The notes beneath the pieces are model-generated. The model saw nothing but the letters and a program-made list of their open reading frames with translations. It had not been told where the DNA came from and searched no databases. This document shows positions 10,621 to 25,400 of a stretch of DNA of 64,000 bases, one piece after another. A program made the position numbers and the translations under genes. Where the stretch lies: NCBI RefSeq assembly GCF_001039355.2, contig NW_019776079.1:326069-390068 (forward strand), in the 5' to 3' direction. Numbering within the stretch: position 1 is the stretch's first letter; each line of letters opens with the position of its first letter. The stretch is from Lingula anatina (Eukaryota > Brachiopoda > Lingulata > Lingulida > Lingulidae).

Positions 10621-11104
10621 AGATTTCTGCTCAGTTAAATAAAATGACAAATAACATTACAGTTTGTTTTAAATGTTTTCTCCAGAACATCTTGTATTTT
10701 AATGTATGTACTTTAAAAACACATGTCCAATTAATCATATTCACAATAAGCAATATTATATTTACAATGCTGTTTTTTGGAAACAGTCACGAAGAACTCA
10801 ATAGTCGGATTTCGATGTCACTGTTTTTATGAGTTAAAGCAACACTTGCTGTGATCGATGTGCAATTTTCTTGAATCAATATGCATGCTACAAGTGCTCA
10901 TGACAACGTACTGTTTACCATATTTGCATGCTTGGGTAATATTCCAGTCAAACCAAGGAGCTTTAACGTGAGATTTCGTGTTTTAGTGTTAAAACTCCTT
11001 GGGCTAACACACATTCTAAATTCCATCTCTATCAATTTATTACTTTTGTGAAATTGCGTCACAGCAAGTCTGAATATTTTATACATAATGTTCAACATTT
11101 GATA

Positions 11105-11335
11105 ACTAGAAAAGCACTCAGAGAGTGCAGACCTAAACCAAGACAGATAATTAACTATTGATGATCCAGTACTTAATTTAATTTATGGATCACCACCAAA
11201 ATCTAAACACTTTTAAGTTAGCCCATTTCTTATCTATGTTGAAAATTCCGTCAAAATCCATTCGTAACCTTTTGAGTTAGGCTGTTGACGAACGGACAGA
11301 AAAAAAGACATGACGATGAGGCGTATTGGGCATAA
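11105..11335. mobile_element. RTE-like LINE/SINE 3' tail, copy 1
   Basis: Sequence from CTAGAAAAGCACTC, through 'GATCACCACCAAAATCTAA', 'GTCAAAATCCATTCGTAACC' and 'TTTTGAGTTA', to 'GACGAACGGACAGA'. It is closely related to 23319-23551. The motif set resembles the 3' end of RTE-clade elements and their SINEs in marine animals (family assigned from memory). It is 5' truncated with no ORF. Confidence 0.65.
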
Positions 11336-12324
11336 AATTCAATTCTGTTCATTGTTTCAATTGTCTTGATTTAGCTGAGAATATTTTATTCATACACATT
11401 TAGTCTTATGATTGGTATATGTTTTCACTTGAACGACAATGTTTCATTGGTTTATTACATAGTTGTGTTTGTTAGTTTCTACATATATGTTTCAGAACGA
11501 CGTATTTCAACTCTGATAGCAGAGGCTTACCACTAATTAATATTCGAAAATGTCCAAAAGTAATTTTTATGCCTCAATACCGGTACCCTGCAAAGTTACC
11601 AGTACTTTTCTTTCCCAGATGATGAAACACCTCAAACAGTAGCATCTCGTGTCGATACCTTTTTCTGAAATGTCAGGCAAAATAGGCAGTCCAAATGACT
11701 CTGGAGCCATTCAGAAGTGAATAATTAAATTAAAAATGGTACAAAACATCCAATGTAAGTGCAGGGATAGGTCGAGCAATACATGATTCACGAAGAGGGG
11801 AAAATCACTTTTTCTCGAGGAAGTAAGATTTGGCGCAAAATTCAAGATAGGGTATCTTTGAGAGATTATGAATTTTTTACCATTATGTGCTTCGAAAGAA
11901 CCATTTTGGTATTTAGTTTCATGCGAGTGACAGTTCAGTTCATTTTCAAACATTAAAAGTTTCGGTGGATCCACATTTACCATTACTGTGACCCTATAAG
12001 AAAGACTGCTATAGACATATGAGTAGGCCTATTGGAACTAATCTTATTCATAAAAATGTGAAGAAACCACTTGTTATGTCTCTATCAAAATAATTTCAAT
12101 TTAATTTACACTAATCGCTGTTATCAGTACGTACGTGACCACAAAACTTCTTGTTACGTCCGCTGCAGTGACCAGGTTAACATTGAACAAACGAAACTAA
12201 CAAAAGTGAAATTATTCATTAAAATTTTCACAAAGGTCATGACTGTATTTTAACTTCATTGCAACCGTTAATGCTAAAATTTACATAGAAAAAAAGACGA
12301 ACGATGTCTTCTCTGCTACTAACA

Positions 12325-14477
12325 TCATAACTGTAGTTTCAAGACGATGAACACAATGGCTGTAACAGGCAACAAGAGGAAAATCCTTGTTTGAACAATG
12401 CCGGCAGAATTGCACAGGTCATGGCTACAGCACTCCATCTTCGATCCCAAAGTGGATGATGCACACACGAGAGAACATCCACGGCCAATGGTGTCTCCAG
12501 TGATGACTTTCTGAAAATGAGTACAACATTGCCATATATATAATTTCATGGAATATCTTAAGAAAATCTGTCATATTTGTCAAATGTGATGTCTCGACAA
12601 AGATCGGTAATTTACTGGGAACAAATATTTAAAACAAAAATACCATACAAGTGCTAATAAAAAATTATTTAATTGTGTATGTGCTTTTATTTGAACTGAA
12701 TATAGATCATTGACTATTCTTTAGCTCATTGTGCAAAAATTTTTTTGCTAAAAATACAACAGTCTGAAAGTCTGGATACGTTATTCATTCAGAAGCCCTT
12801 CAGAATATGCATGTTTGCATGATTCTCTCTATTCCTGGTCTCAGATTGTTTGTTAATGGAATAAACATTGCATGCATGTGTGTATGTATGTGGGGTGGGG
12901 TGGGGGGGGGGGGGAAGAGGGGCGATTTTCAATATCAATAACTCTACATTTTCGGCAGTTTGTTTGCACTCACGCGTACTTCTGTAAGTAAGCACTTTAA
13001 CGTATTACGTTTATGATCAATATATTAAGACCTTTCATAATACGATATTCTAATAATCACAAAATTATTTAATCTAATTATTGTCTATTTATGCAATATC
13101 AGAGCTCGCGTTGATTTTGATTGAGCTTTCGCTGGTGGCAGATGCACAATGATGAGAAAGAAAATATTAGTTCTGTAATAGAGTTGATGAGAGAGCTTCC
13201 CTCATTGATCAAATAACTCGACTGTCGTTCTTAGCAAATGCCTGGGGTAAAAACCGTTTCTGCCAACTTTACAACTAAAACCAATATCTAACTGGATTTT
13301 GTTTTGTTCATGGGCTTATATAGCGTTTGTTAGGGATCTAATGAATTTGGTTTTGTTTCCCTTTTAAACTTGTATTTTTGAAAAATGCACTTCAACGTTT
13401 TGACAATACCTACAATAAAAATTATAGTCAATAATCTTAAGCCGGTCGATTTGATTGTTTTTCTCTATCGAGTGAATAGTTAGTTTTTGTTGGCATAAGA
13501 TGCAACAGACAGCGCAAATGTCAGAAACGAAATTTACTGACTTTTTATTTATAGGGCCTTTGGAGATGTAAAACGCGTATCCAAATCTGTTAGCTGTTCG
13601 TCTGAACAAAAAGACCTGTGTAAAGCAAGATGAAAGGACACTTACCGTACACCATCCGTCACATACTGATGTGTGTGGTTTGGTAATGGTGTTGGCCCAG
13701 CTCCACGGGTCTCCGCAATTTCTGTCCGCAGGGTAGTAGCAACTGTAACATTCTACACTGTGCGACACTAGAATGAAAAGGAGATGACGTGGGACATGCT
13801 AAGGTGCGCTACCGCGTCCCCTACACTGTGTCGCACTCAGATACAGAAGGGCCTGTATCCTTTTCATATATCATTTACCAGAACTATAAAAACGCACCAG
13901 GTTTTAAAAATGAAATTAACGAATCAATTAATTAAATAACATCGCCGATTCGGCTGTATATTTTACAGTTGTATACATCCTAACAGTTTCATGAGGATAA
14001 TTTACCTCAGATGTTTCAGAAACTTTCTAGTCGTGAGACGTTGACAGAGAAGGGGACTATATACCACCTCAGACAAATGCTAGTTAATGAAAAAAGCACG
14101 TTGCCATGCTAACAGTAATTAATAGGAAAAAAGAATTTCTGGGACTGTAGGTATTGTCTCCTTTTTACCCATGCTTGACATAGATTTGGAATTGAATAGA
14201 AATACGGTAAAATCCCTACATCAAAAGGATTTTTTCTCGTTATTTTAGAAATCATTGTATAGAAATGTCAAACGATGGGAAAGAAACGAAGTGCTCAAAG
14301 TCTAACTGGTTTAATTGCCTGAATACGCTCATTTGATCATAATGCAAAAAAAAAAAAAAAAAAAAAAATCGAAAATAAAGAGCAGATTTATTTATGGATG
14401 AATTTTGAACAATTAGGCTTACCTTGAAGACTCGCAGCAATAATGCACAACGCCGCCACGAACTTCTTCTCCGACAT
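12325..14477 (-). CDS. Ly6/uPAR-domain GPI-anchored protein
   Basis: Three exons in phase: 14423-14477, 13646-13767 and 12325-12510, giving 120 residues. Residues 1-19 (MSEKKFVAALCIIAASLQG) form a signal peptide. The mature part has the Ly6/three-finger cysteine pattern: it starts with the VECYSCYYPADRNCGDPW segment and closes with the family-typical CCSHDLCN motif. A hydrophobic C-terminus (IFLLLPVTAIVFIVL) is consistent with GPI-anchor addition. Length and layout match the sleepless/quiver-type and other small Ly6 proteins of invertebrates, which act at the cell surface as modulators of channels, receptors or junctions. Which subfamily this is cannot be told. All splice sites are GT-AG and the stop is TGA. 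The nearest neighbours are LRRIQ1, on the same strand upstream, and the intergenic repeats. Confidence 0.88.
14344..14367. repeat. poly(A) tract
   Basis: A run of about 24 A residues inside the first intron of the Ly6 gene. Confidence 0.9.
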
Positions 14478-16453
14478 GGTTCTAATACCAGATGGGGAGT
14501 AATCGGTGCATTTATGAGTCAGGGTAACCAAATTGATCCTGGAGTCTAAATTTTCCGCTCTCTGTTTATCGTCTAGGTGTCTCCATCCAAGTGGAACTAA
14601 TCTGTAAATTTGCTTTAACGGTTACGTTCGGCCCTTACTTCGAGAAATGTAAACCCCACCCTGTAGCTGTTAATGAAATTGTTGCCTACATATATGGATC
14701 TTCAATGTAAAAGTAGGGTTCAATCACCAGTTAAAATGAAGTTATGCTATGATAAAATTAAGGAACGCATCAAGATGGTTTGCTGCCGTGTTCATTGCTT
14801 TTCCAACTTATTACACGCTTCAATATACTGTATGAATGCTTGTAATTTTTTTAAAATTAAACTGATAAATACCCATTTTGTCTATAAAAGCGTGACTTAA
14901 AATTTTGATAATCAAGAAATATATTGATCTGCCAATGTAGATTGTTAACATTGTAGATACTTCTAGATACTTATGAGATCAGTTGTGAGATATGAACCCA
15001 CATGTTCAGTTTGAAAATAGGTGCAAAATGTTGAACAAAAGGTTCTTGTGAGAAGTCAGTAGGGAGGCAATAAGACAGATGACCAATTAAGATGTTTAAC
15101 TGTATATGTTGCACCCACCCCAAGATAAATTTTAATTGTTATTTCAGTGTTACAAATGTGTTACAAATAATGGCCAAATTTTATCATAATTTCAAATCTG
15201 TACTTCTGCTTCAATTATTATAAGACTTTAGCGTGAATTGCTATGAAAGGAACAAAATGATCATAATAACCCCCTTACTATCTGTGACATGTACCATTCT
15301 ATCCATGTAAAAGTATTTCCATGTAATGTTGTAGCCCACAGACATCGTAAAATACTATGACATTAAATTTTCACTTATTATTTTTTAAAATTTATTGTAT
15401 ATATAAATTAATAATTCAAAGAAAAAACCTTCTAAGCAGTAAAATATGACAAGTCTATCACAACATATTTAAAAAAGGTTCAGAATGCACTGGTGAAAAC
15501 TGACGGACTGTAAATATGTGCCGAGTGGTCTTCCTTCATCACTTCTGTTTACATTGACCGCAGGGGCAAAGGCTAACACATACACAATAGGCAGTACTGA
15601 TAGGAAAGGCAGGGCCAGAATAAGAGGAATAAGTCAATTGAAATAGCACTTGAATTTTAAATATAGCTGATCATTACATAACATCTGGCTCGAAAACATT
15701 ATGTCAACACATGTGGAGTGTAAAAACAATCATTCCAAATCAATAACGTAAAATTGTTGAAAACATACTCATACCATTAATAACTGAAATATAAAAATAT
15801 TTCAGGAGTTAAGTTTTTAAATTTGTATTAAGATGTAATCAGTTTTCTTGTACATAAAATCAACATTTTTTGTAAAACAATGCAAACATACTGAAAATAT
15901 TTCTTCTGGTTTGATTTACTCCATGGATAAAAAATTAAGAATTCCTTATAATTAGATGAAGATGTAAATTTCAAGAAGGCGATTTGCACAAAAATTATCA
16001 CTCAGAATATTCTTCAGAGAATCAGAGTGGCATTCATCACTGAGGCTCACACAGATTAACAATTCAAGGTTATCCTCATGATATGTAATGTCTGGATAAT
16101 TTTTTTCCCATGGTTCCAATCAGTAATGGTATTTTGCTCTTATTTATTTCAGTTGAACATACAGCCACAATTGCTAACTCAGACTGTCTGAACTTGTCTC
16201 TTTAGGCCTTCCTCAATCATCTGTCTTTTATTTATGAAAAAAGAAAGAACCATCATGATGACATGTTTCACTACTAGTAGCTGCTAAACAGAATCAGATT
16301 CAGTGCTGAAGAAGGACACAGAGTCCTGTTATGGCATGGACAGGATGAGGTTCAGTACTGTAAAGGGCACAGTCGCCCTGAGGAACAGAAAGAGCAGTCT
16401 TGCACCACTAGGCAGTAGAACAAAGCCTTGTTGGGTGGGACATCAGTTAACCA
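14478..16453. other. spacer between the Ly6 gene and LRRIQ1
   Basis: Upstream region of the Ly6 gene and the probable 3' UTR of LRRIQ1 (minus strand), whose stop codon is at 16454. TTTATT (minus-strand AATAAA) near 15399 is a possible polyadenylation signal. No other gene is seen. Confidence 0.5.
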
Positions 16454-19400
16454 TCACTTAATTATTCTTCTTTTCCCACTTCCCCAGCCAGAGCTTTTGT
16501 TCACCTCTGGGTTACGCCAGGAAATTCTCTCTTTGACTCTCATACTTGGCGCTGAACTAGTCTTTATTGCTGGAAGCTCCAGTCCACCTGTAAAAGAATC
16601 ATCATGGACATACTTAACATTTCCTTAAATTTTACTTATTTTCTTTGTAAATAGCCTCTACTAAAGCAGGTAGGCAAATATTTCTTAATAGTTATATGTA
16701 TTTTAAATAAAACATACTGCAATGTAGATAAAAGTATCTTAAAATATGCCAGACTATCTAAGTAACCCAATCAAAAAGTTGTCCCCTTTACTGAGAATTC
16801 AGGTTTTAAACAAAAGTTCAGATAAACCTGGATGTCAGTACACACAAAGTTCACCTCTTGGGCTTGTCTCCTCCACAGAGTGTCGTCTGCTCTTTGTCCT
16901 GTCTCCAGTTGTACTGGCACTTCTGACTGACTGTAGCTCCATAGATGCAGGGCTGGCCTATATTATCAATGTGTATCATAATAGTTAACTATATGATATG
17001 TGTGGGTGAGTGTGGGTGGGTGCATAAACAATAACAAGGCCTGTGCTCACAACAGCAACATTCATACCAGTCCTCAAGTTTTTATATAATTTTTAGCTGA
17101 TTTTACTACTAGCATACTATGTATGAGAACATTCAAGGGGACAAGTAGTGAGCAAATATGACCTACCACCAATGAAACTCTGCCACCAGACAAGACATCT
17201 TGATGCAGTTGAGGAAGGTTGCCTTCACTGCCAAAACGAACAGGCCTAAGATGTTGAATGTAAAAATGAACTAGAAGTACATTTTCAATATACAAATTTT
17301 GTGGTTTAAATGGTGTGTTATAAAGATTGCAAAAATTGGTATTTTAATCAGATTAAATTTTCCAAATTTTCCAACTGAAATATAAAAAAAAACATTACTG
17401 AAATAAAAATTAAATGGAAATATAACCCAAGGGCTTTAAAATAGACTAGCAATATCACAACAACCTTACCTTTTATATATTTTTGAATCTGAAACATCAT
17501 GTTCACCCACTTGGGTATGTAACCACTCAAATGTTCTCTGCACTTTACTTTCATTTTCCTCCTGCTTTTCATATTCCTTCCTTGCAGCCTCTTCATGCAT
17601 TGCTGAAGTGAAAACATGTTATACTTATATTTAAAAAACTATCCAGATCTTACACAATTAAAAAATGCCAACAGCTGCTTACAAATTATAGAAACATGTA
17701 AACAAGTACTTAGACAAATTCTTGCACACAGACCTTGAAAATATTCCTTCCTCTGCACCATGGGTCTCACAGGTTTCTGCACAGGGGTCTTGACTCCATG
17801 ATGATCACCCTTACGGAATAGTGCCAGACGTTGCTTAGGATCTGAAACAACATGAAAATGCCACACAGGAAATTTTTATTTTTTAGCAACAATGATGCAA
17901 TAGAATATTTATGTCATCAAAATAATACATAATATATTTAAACTCAGCATATCAGTATCATTCAACTTTCTATCACTGTTTAAGTGTGTATAAAAAAAAC
18001 TGACATACATATAATATATACATACACACACAATTAAAATTAATAAATAAATTTAAAAAATAAGAGACATGTATCAACCCCGACTCTGAGTTTCACGGGC
18101 ATACCCAGAAGATATGCCCAATCGTCAGGAGGTGTTTATTTGTTTATTAGTTTGTTTGTTTTTTTCAAATAAACACCTTCTGACGATTGAATACTTATGA
18201 ATGTGGTGATATCTCTTCGTCAAAATTGTTCAGTTACAAACTCAGATTAATCTTTTAAATCTCTCTTGTTTACCTAGCTTGTTTAGCTTCTTTCTCTTCT
18301 CTGCATTGTACTTGAGTTTCTTGGCTCTCTGCAGCATGAGTTCAGCTGTTCTACTGTCATGGAAGCCCCTGGAATTAGAAAAACTTACACAGTTGTGAAA
18401 GGCAATACATGGCATTCAATACATTGTTACAGATAACATGTTGTTACAGTTCATATGTGGTATTAAAGAAATCTATTGTACAGTTATGATTCTCTTACTC
18501 TGCACATGATTTCCTTTTGAAATAATCTTGTACCAAAAAGAAAAAAGACCTTAGAGGTCATGATATCAAATGATGAAGTTAAAAAAAGTACATAAAAAGT
18601 CAACAACATAAACAACATAAGAAGTCTTTGTTTACTAAACAGCATGATGTGCATTTTTCCACTCACCATTCTTCTGAGAGCTCATCTTTTTTGGACATCT
18701 TGGACATTCCTGTTCTGTGTGTCTCTGCACCACTGAGGCTGGAGCTGGGAGGACGTGGTGGTTTACCCTGGGGTTCCCCAGCCACTGAAGGGGAGTCAGC
18801 ACTCCTCCATGCCTGCCTGGGTGGAGGGTGGGGATCTAGACCTGACCATGGTCTACCAAGTACTGGATGGCTGGAAAAAGATGGACTTAAATAATAGGTA
18901 TAGGTAAGCAAATGATTTGTGTTAAGGTTTAGACTCACCCTTCAAGAAATTGACACTTTTGAGAAATCAACGAAAACCAGAAGCACAAGTGTACACTCTT
19001 CATTGTCAATAAAATGAAGCATCTGATACAAAGTATTGAACACGGAATTTACGTACTTGTTTTAAAATGTCTTTGTTCATACTGTCAATTCAAGTTCAGA
19101 TATACACAATTTCATTTGGCTAATTATGTAGTTACAATTCTGGTTATTGAATCTACTATAATATATGATTATTTTTTATCATATCAAGCTATAAAGTCTT
19201 TCTCATTAGATAATCATTTAGCAGCTTCCCCAAAACAACTGAGTATCATCATGACATATATCCAATTTTCATTGAGATGTTAAAGGTCTTATCCTTATGG
19301 TTTGCATCAAATTTGAAATGTTCTATTTCAAAATCAATCATTTACATTAGAATTTGGCATGTTAATTTCTTACATGACATTGCAACTATGTTAAAAATTT

Positions 19401-22400
19401 GAGAGTTTTAGCTATCATAGTTTTTCTACGATGTCTATACTACTATCTACATGACCAAGATTAAACACAAAAAAATAATAACTAAATGTTTACAAATGAA
19501 TTATCTCACAGCTAGAAGACACCTTAAATTTTAAGACAAACTTACTTTCCAGGTAATTGTGGAGTATCTGGTGGCTTCCAAGGTGCATCCAAATCAGCCT
19601 GCAATAATTGATAGAAAACTGATATACATGTGCATACCTCTGTTGTTTAACTTATCTAGGAAGAAATATATATATATTTTTAAAAACTTCTAAAGAGTAT
19701 TTTGCATTTAACCCTAGGCATTAAATGTGTAAAGGTGTTTTAAAAATATTATAATGTAATAGTAGCAATGATGAGTGATATGACTTATTATCAATGGGGG
19801 GGTCTAGCTTTTATAGTGGAAGTTGCACTGTAAGTTCAAATAAACTCATAAGCCGAACAATGAAGGAAGGTGTAAGGTCTGTATAAGACAATGAACCAAT
19901 ATCCTCAGTACAGAAGGTAAAATTAATAGTATTACCTCCTGATAGTCGAAAGCAGACAGGTCAATTTCAGCAAAGTCCTCATCAGAGTCGTCCTGCCTGG
20001 CATAGTTGATGGCGTTGGACAGTAGCTTTCTGGTTCTATAACCCCTCCATAATGCCTAGAACAATTAATGTGCACAAACAAAGAAATCATCACCATATTA
20101 AAGATTTTTGTAAGTGATGATATTTTTAACTAACTTTAAAATAATCGACAGCTGCATGCTTAAAACATTTATGTCTACAGTTTATGTTGAAAGTATGGAA
20201 TGTAATTCTATTCACCTGGATCTTTGTTGCAGCCAGCCAAAACTGAACTTGATTGTCAATATCTCTTCTCACTACATATCCCCTCCACAGGCTTTGGACC
20301 TTGGTGGCTGCTATCTCTTGCAAGCTGCATTTTACAAATTCATTCTAAAACCTTACTTTTTTACTAATTTTAACTCACAATATGACTTAAAAAAATTTTA
20401 ATAGTTTGTATTGTTCAAATAATAATAAACTTAGCCCATTATACTTTTATACGTATTAATTTCTACTTTCAATAAGCATGAAGCAAAAGGCTATTTTCAG
20501 CACAAAACCAATAACATACAAATAAAAGTACCAAGAGAACTATTCACAATAACAAAAAATCCAAACCTTTTCCTTTTAAAGACAGCTTCATCTCTATTAA
20601 AGCTTCCTCCACCACTGGCTAGAGCATAGTCATCTTTTTTGGTCAAACATGCCTCCTGTGTGGTAGTCAATTCAGCAACTGAGTGAGGTGAGGCTTTAAC
20701 TGTGTGATCATATGTCTGGTTATGAGTCACATTTTGCAAATCAGTCGAGACCCCAGGTTTAAGATCAGAATTTCCACCACTCGCACCCTGTTGGGCTTTA
20801 CTTAGTGCTGCTTCAAATTTGTTCTTTCCACTGAAAGGTCTCACATTGGTTTTTTTAGCAGAAGTCGGTGGGGACGGTACTAAGTTTGACTTGAAGTCAC
20901 TAGATTTCTTGGACTGTATCACAGAATAGCCAGGCTGAGGTGCACTGGGCCCATTATGCATAGTAGCATTGTCTCTGGGAGAAATTTCTCCTGCATTGTT
21001 GAAAGTCGAGTTGTGATTATGAAGCGTTTTATCCTCAGCCTGAGCCAATACAGGTTCAGATGGAAGAGTAACCTCACCATATTCATGGCAGTATCTAATA
21101 TCAACTGCAAGTTGGTGACTAGCATCAAAATATTCTCTGTGAGTCTGGATTAGCTTGTCAAAGTTAGCATGACAGGACCTGAAACAGTACACAATCATGT
21201 AAATTATTTTTTTCATAATCATACACAATTTCTTTCCTTATATAAACATTTTTGTCATTTAATGCAAATCATACAAAAACATTAGAGGGAAAAAGTGAAA
21301 CATACTGTTCTATTAACAAATATGATTAATAATATTAAATAGAAATGTTGTTCAATAATGCAATAATTACAGCAGACAATTTACCCATCTTACCGCAGTG
21401 ATTTCAGGTACCCATCCTCTAGACAAGAGAACCGTTTCACTTGAGCTTCACACATGATATCAAACACTGTTCTAGGTGGACACTTCATTGAGCTGCAGAC
21501 TGTAGCACCATCAAGACATTGTAGACGAGGCAAACAAGACAGTAGGGAAGACCTGGGAAGGTGTATAAAAATGTTCATAGAAGTAACTGATTACCAATAA
21601 TATAGATTAGAGCTAGTTTAAATCATTCTGGATAACCATTTTGATTACATGGATAATTAGTTAAAATAAAAACTTAAAATCTCATATGGGTTTGGCACAA
21701 TAAAATGGCCCTAACTGACCAGATATCAATCAATCCATGTTGAGTTTGTCATTTGACATCAAATAATAATGAATCTTAAACTTCAGTATATGTGATCCAT
21801 GTAAAAATAATAATAATAATTTTATAATATAAATATAAATAATGTTTTGGGATGACCAAAACTATATGATATAAAATGTCTATACAAAGTGACATGAAAG
21901 AAAATACAATATCAGAAAATAAAATTTTAGTGTAACATTTTACTGTCAGAGGAAAACTATATCAAACCATTATGAGAGAAAAATGCCATGAATTTTCCAG
22001 TAAATACCCTTCTTTTGCGACATACCTGACTTCTGTCTCCTCTGTTACAGGATTGCCTTCCATCTTAAGATCGGTCAACATATTGCACTCTGCCAAGCCA
22101 GGAATAAAACTGTTAAGCTCTAGGAACAAGACAGGGAAAAGTTTAGAAACTGTTCATAACACTAATATATTAGAATAAGCAGAGAAACAATTAATAGCCT
22201 TTAATGGATTACAGGATGAAGTGATAATCATTTCAAGTGGTTTGAGCATACTGTCTTACAAAATGTGACTGATTGGTAGTAAACTTACCCAAGATCTCAT
22301 TGTTACTTGCATCAAAGAATGTCAGAGTAACACATCTGTTCAGCGAACCAATTGCACCTAAGCTATAAATAAGAAGAGCCTCATAAGCAATTGAATTCAA

Positions 22401-25400
22401 ATATACAGTTATTTTTTTCTTCACAGAAACAAACAGCAATTACATTATGTGGTAAGACATAAATGATAGTTATTATTTTATGGCAATTTTATTTCACTAA
22501 CCTATTCTGCCGTAAGGATAATGTCCTCAGAAGTGGCAGCCAGCACTCGGACAAACTGTTCATGGAGAATATGCTATTATCTTCGCAGATGAGCAAATAA
22601 AGAAGAACATGGTTACTAAGACTTGGGACCTGAAAGTATTTCATAAAGAAATGATTATAAAATAAAAATGGCAAAACCAAGAAAGCTCGTAAAGAAAAGG
22701 TGATGCATAGGCGTGCTTTTAAATAATTGTACAGAAGGCAAATTACTGTTAACATACACCTATGATAATGATGTTGACATACTCAGTGCACAAAAATAAA
22801 TTCAAGATTTCAAAATTGGCTAAATATAAATACCTCAAGAATGTTATTTCCTTTCAAATTCAAAGACTGTAGAAGACAGAGTTTCTCATGGTCTTCTACA
22901 GTTGGAAGATGATTATGGGATAAGTCTAAACACTGTATTGTGGGAGCTTCACTTAAGCCCCTGGTTGATATCAGCTGGTTATGGGACAGCAATAATGTGT
23001 GCAACCTCTTCAAGTGACCTAGGCCTCCTGAAAAAAAAAGACAATTATAACATATCTGTTAACAGTCCCAATATATTAATGAAAGGACCAAAAGTCCTAG
23101 GGTTATCAAACACTATCATTTTAGAAAGAAGCCAGATTTATATTTGTTTATTGTCAAAAAAGAAATTGTACACTTTTGAAAGGAAAATGTAGGGTTTGAA
23201 ACAATTGTTGTGCTCTACTATGGTCAAATATGTTAACTTGTCTCTAAAAATGCTATACTATAATGACTAGACACATTGAAGTTTACACATGCATGTTTAC
23301 AATTGTTCATATATCACAACTAGAAAAGCACTCCGAGAGCGCAGACCTCTGCAAAGGCAGTAATTTTTGATTATTATTGATTATTAATCCAGATCACCAC
23401 CAAAACTAATCACTTCTAAGTTAACCCATTTCTGACATATCCTGAAAATTTCATCAAAATTGGTCCATAACTTTTTGACTTATGTTGATGACAGACAAAC
23501 AGACAAACGGACAAACAGGGGTGAAAACATAACCTCCTTGGCGGAGGTAATAAAAATCTGTCTGGTATTCACCTACACTACACACTAGTATTTCATTTTA
23601 TTCTTCTACAGTAATAACATTTTGTTCACATATTTGCGTATAGTTATTTATTCTGCACAGTGTGTACCAACATAAATACGCTTGAACATTGCATAAAAAC
23701 TTTCCTCCTATAAAAAGCATCCCAGTAAAATGTAACTGTGAGCTTTTCTTACCTATTCTTGTTATCTTGTTGTTGGACATGTTAAGGTAGCGTAGGTCTG
23801 AGCAGCCCTCTAGCCCATGGATGGAGGTAAGAGAATTGTGGGAGATGTCAAGGTAAAGGAGATTACTTAGGTCCTTCAGGTTTACCATCTCCAACTCGTT
23901 ACTCTGGAAAAAGTGAAAAGTAAGAATGTGTCTTCATAGAAATTATAGAATTGTCATTGGCATGAAATAATCCATTGCATGCATCTTAATAGAAGTTATA
24001 GAATTGTTATTGGCATGAAATGCTCCATCGAAATGGTTTTAGTTATTTGATTTTTTAAAAACTTTCCCCATAATGCTTTGTGTCTTTTATTTCTTTTTCA
24101 TAGTAATCTTTCCCATGTATGTTTTCTCAATCTATTTTTAAATTTCATTTGGGTGACCAAATGTCCATGAGTTCACATGCTGATGCCCAATTTGAATATT
24201 TTTCTTTACAAATATTACAGCTGAAAAGTATAAAACATGCCATACCTAAATACTACATTGATCTCTCAAATATTTATCTCTCTTCCGTATATTTAATCAA
24301 AAGTGTGAAAGGGCAACTTATGTTGATAAAATAACAAATTACGACATCTTGTCAACCCTTGCTAAACTACGTCTTAGTGACCATAAACTCCACATCGAAA
24401 CTGGGCGGCACACCAGGCCAAAAACTGAAGGGTGCGACAGAATCTGTCGCCTGTGCACACAAGGGGTAATTGAGGATGAATACCATTTTATATTCCAATG
24501 CCCAATGTACAAAACAGACCGAGTCACCTTTTTCAGTAAAACCTCATTCCTAAAAGCTGATTCAAGGTCACCAGACAGTCAATTATGCCATGTATTTAAC
24601 AGTGCCAACAAAGATACTTTAGTGTCCCTCTCCAACTTTATAATCAAATCATTCAAGAAAAGAAGTGAAGTGGTTGCTCTGCTTGGTAACTCTTAGCATA
24701 TCCCTTAAAATGTCAGTGTATGGTCCCACTGTTGTGCGAAGTGACTCGGCAGTGGGACTGAACATGGCACAATATTTATATCTGTGTAACTTATTTACTT
24801 ATCTGTCTTATGTAATTGTCATCAATCGTAATTATCAATGTCATCAAACTGGCTTTGAACAGCCATGTAAACAGCTATGTAACGGTGGTTTTAAGTTTTT
24901 TATAAACATATTCTTTTTGTGTAACATGTTTATAGTATGTTTATGGTAAATTTATAATCACACCAAGGTTTATCTCATTGCTTAGATAGAATATTTTATG
25001 AGTAATTTTACTAGTACTTATCTTCATTATATAAAGATGGTAATGCACTAACTGTATTGTATCGTCATTTGTATATCATATTGTACAAGGTCATGACAAT
25101 CTATGTACCAGTACAGAAATAAATTGAAAATTGAAATTGAAATTGATCAGAGCACTCACATTAGGGTGATACAAAATGGCCTTCTTTGCCTTAGCTTTTA
25201 TAAAAACTGACTCTTTTATGTCTTTGACCAATTTCCATAACTAGCATCTTGATATAAAATAAAATATAAAAGGGAAAATGAAAATATTGAAAACCCCTAT
25301 TAGAAGAGCACTACAATGGAACTTTCTAATATTTAATCTATAATGCAGACAATCAATTTATGATTTACCACACAACAAAAACTCCAGGTCTTCATATTGG

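Larger units (their letters stand above)
9012..12324. other. intergenic region, no gene recognised
   Basis: AT-rich DNA with the GGGGC/CGCC motif cluster, an ATT run near 10016-10035, GA-rich (10431-10462) and CA/GA (10578-10620) microsatellites, and a LINE/SINE tail at 11105-11335. Nothing else shows convincing coding or RNA-gene structure. Confidence 0.7.

Noticed and set aside
22902-23192. 96-codon plus-strand ORF
   Set aside because: It overlaps an LRRIQ1 leucine-rich-repeat exon on the opposite strand and has no independent support.
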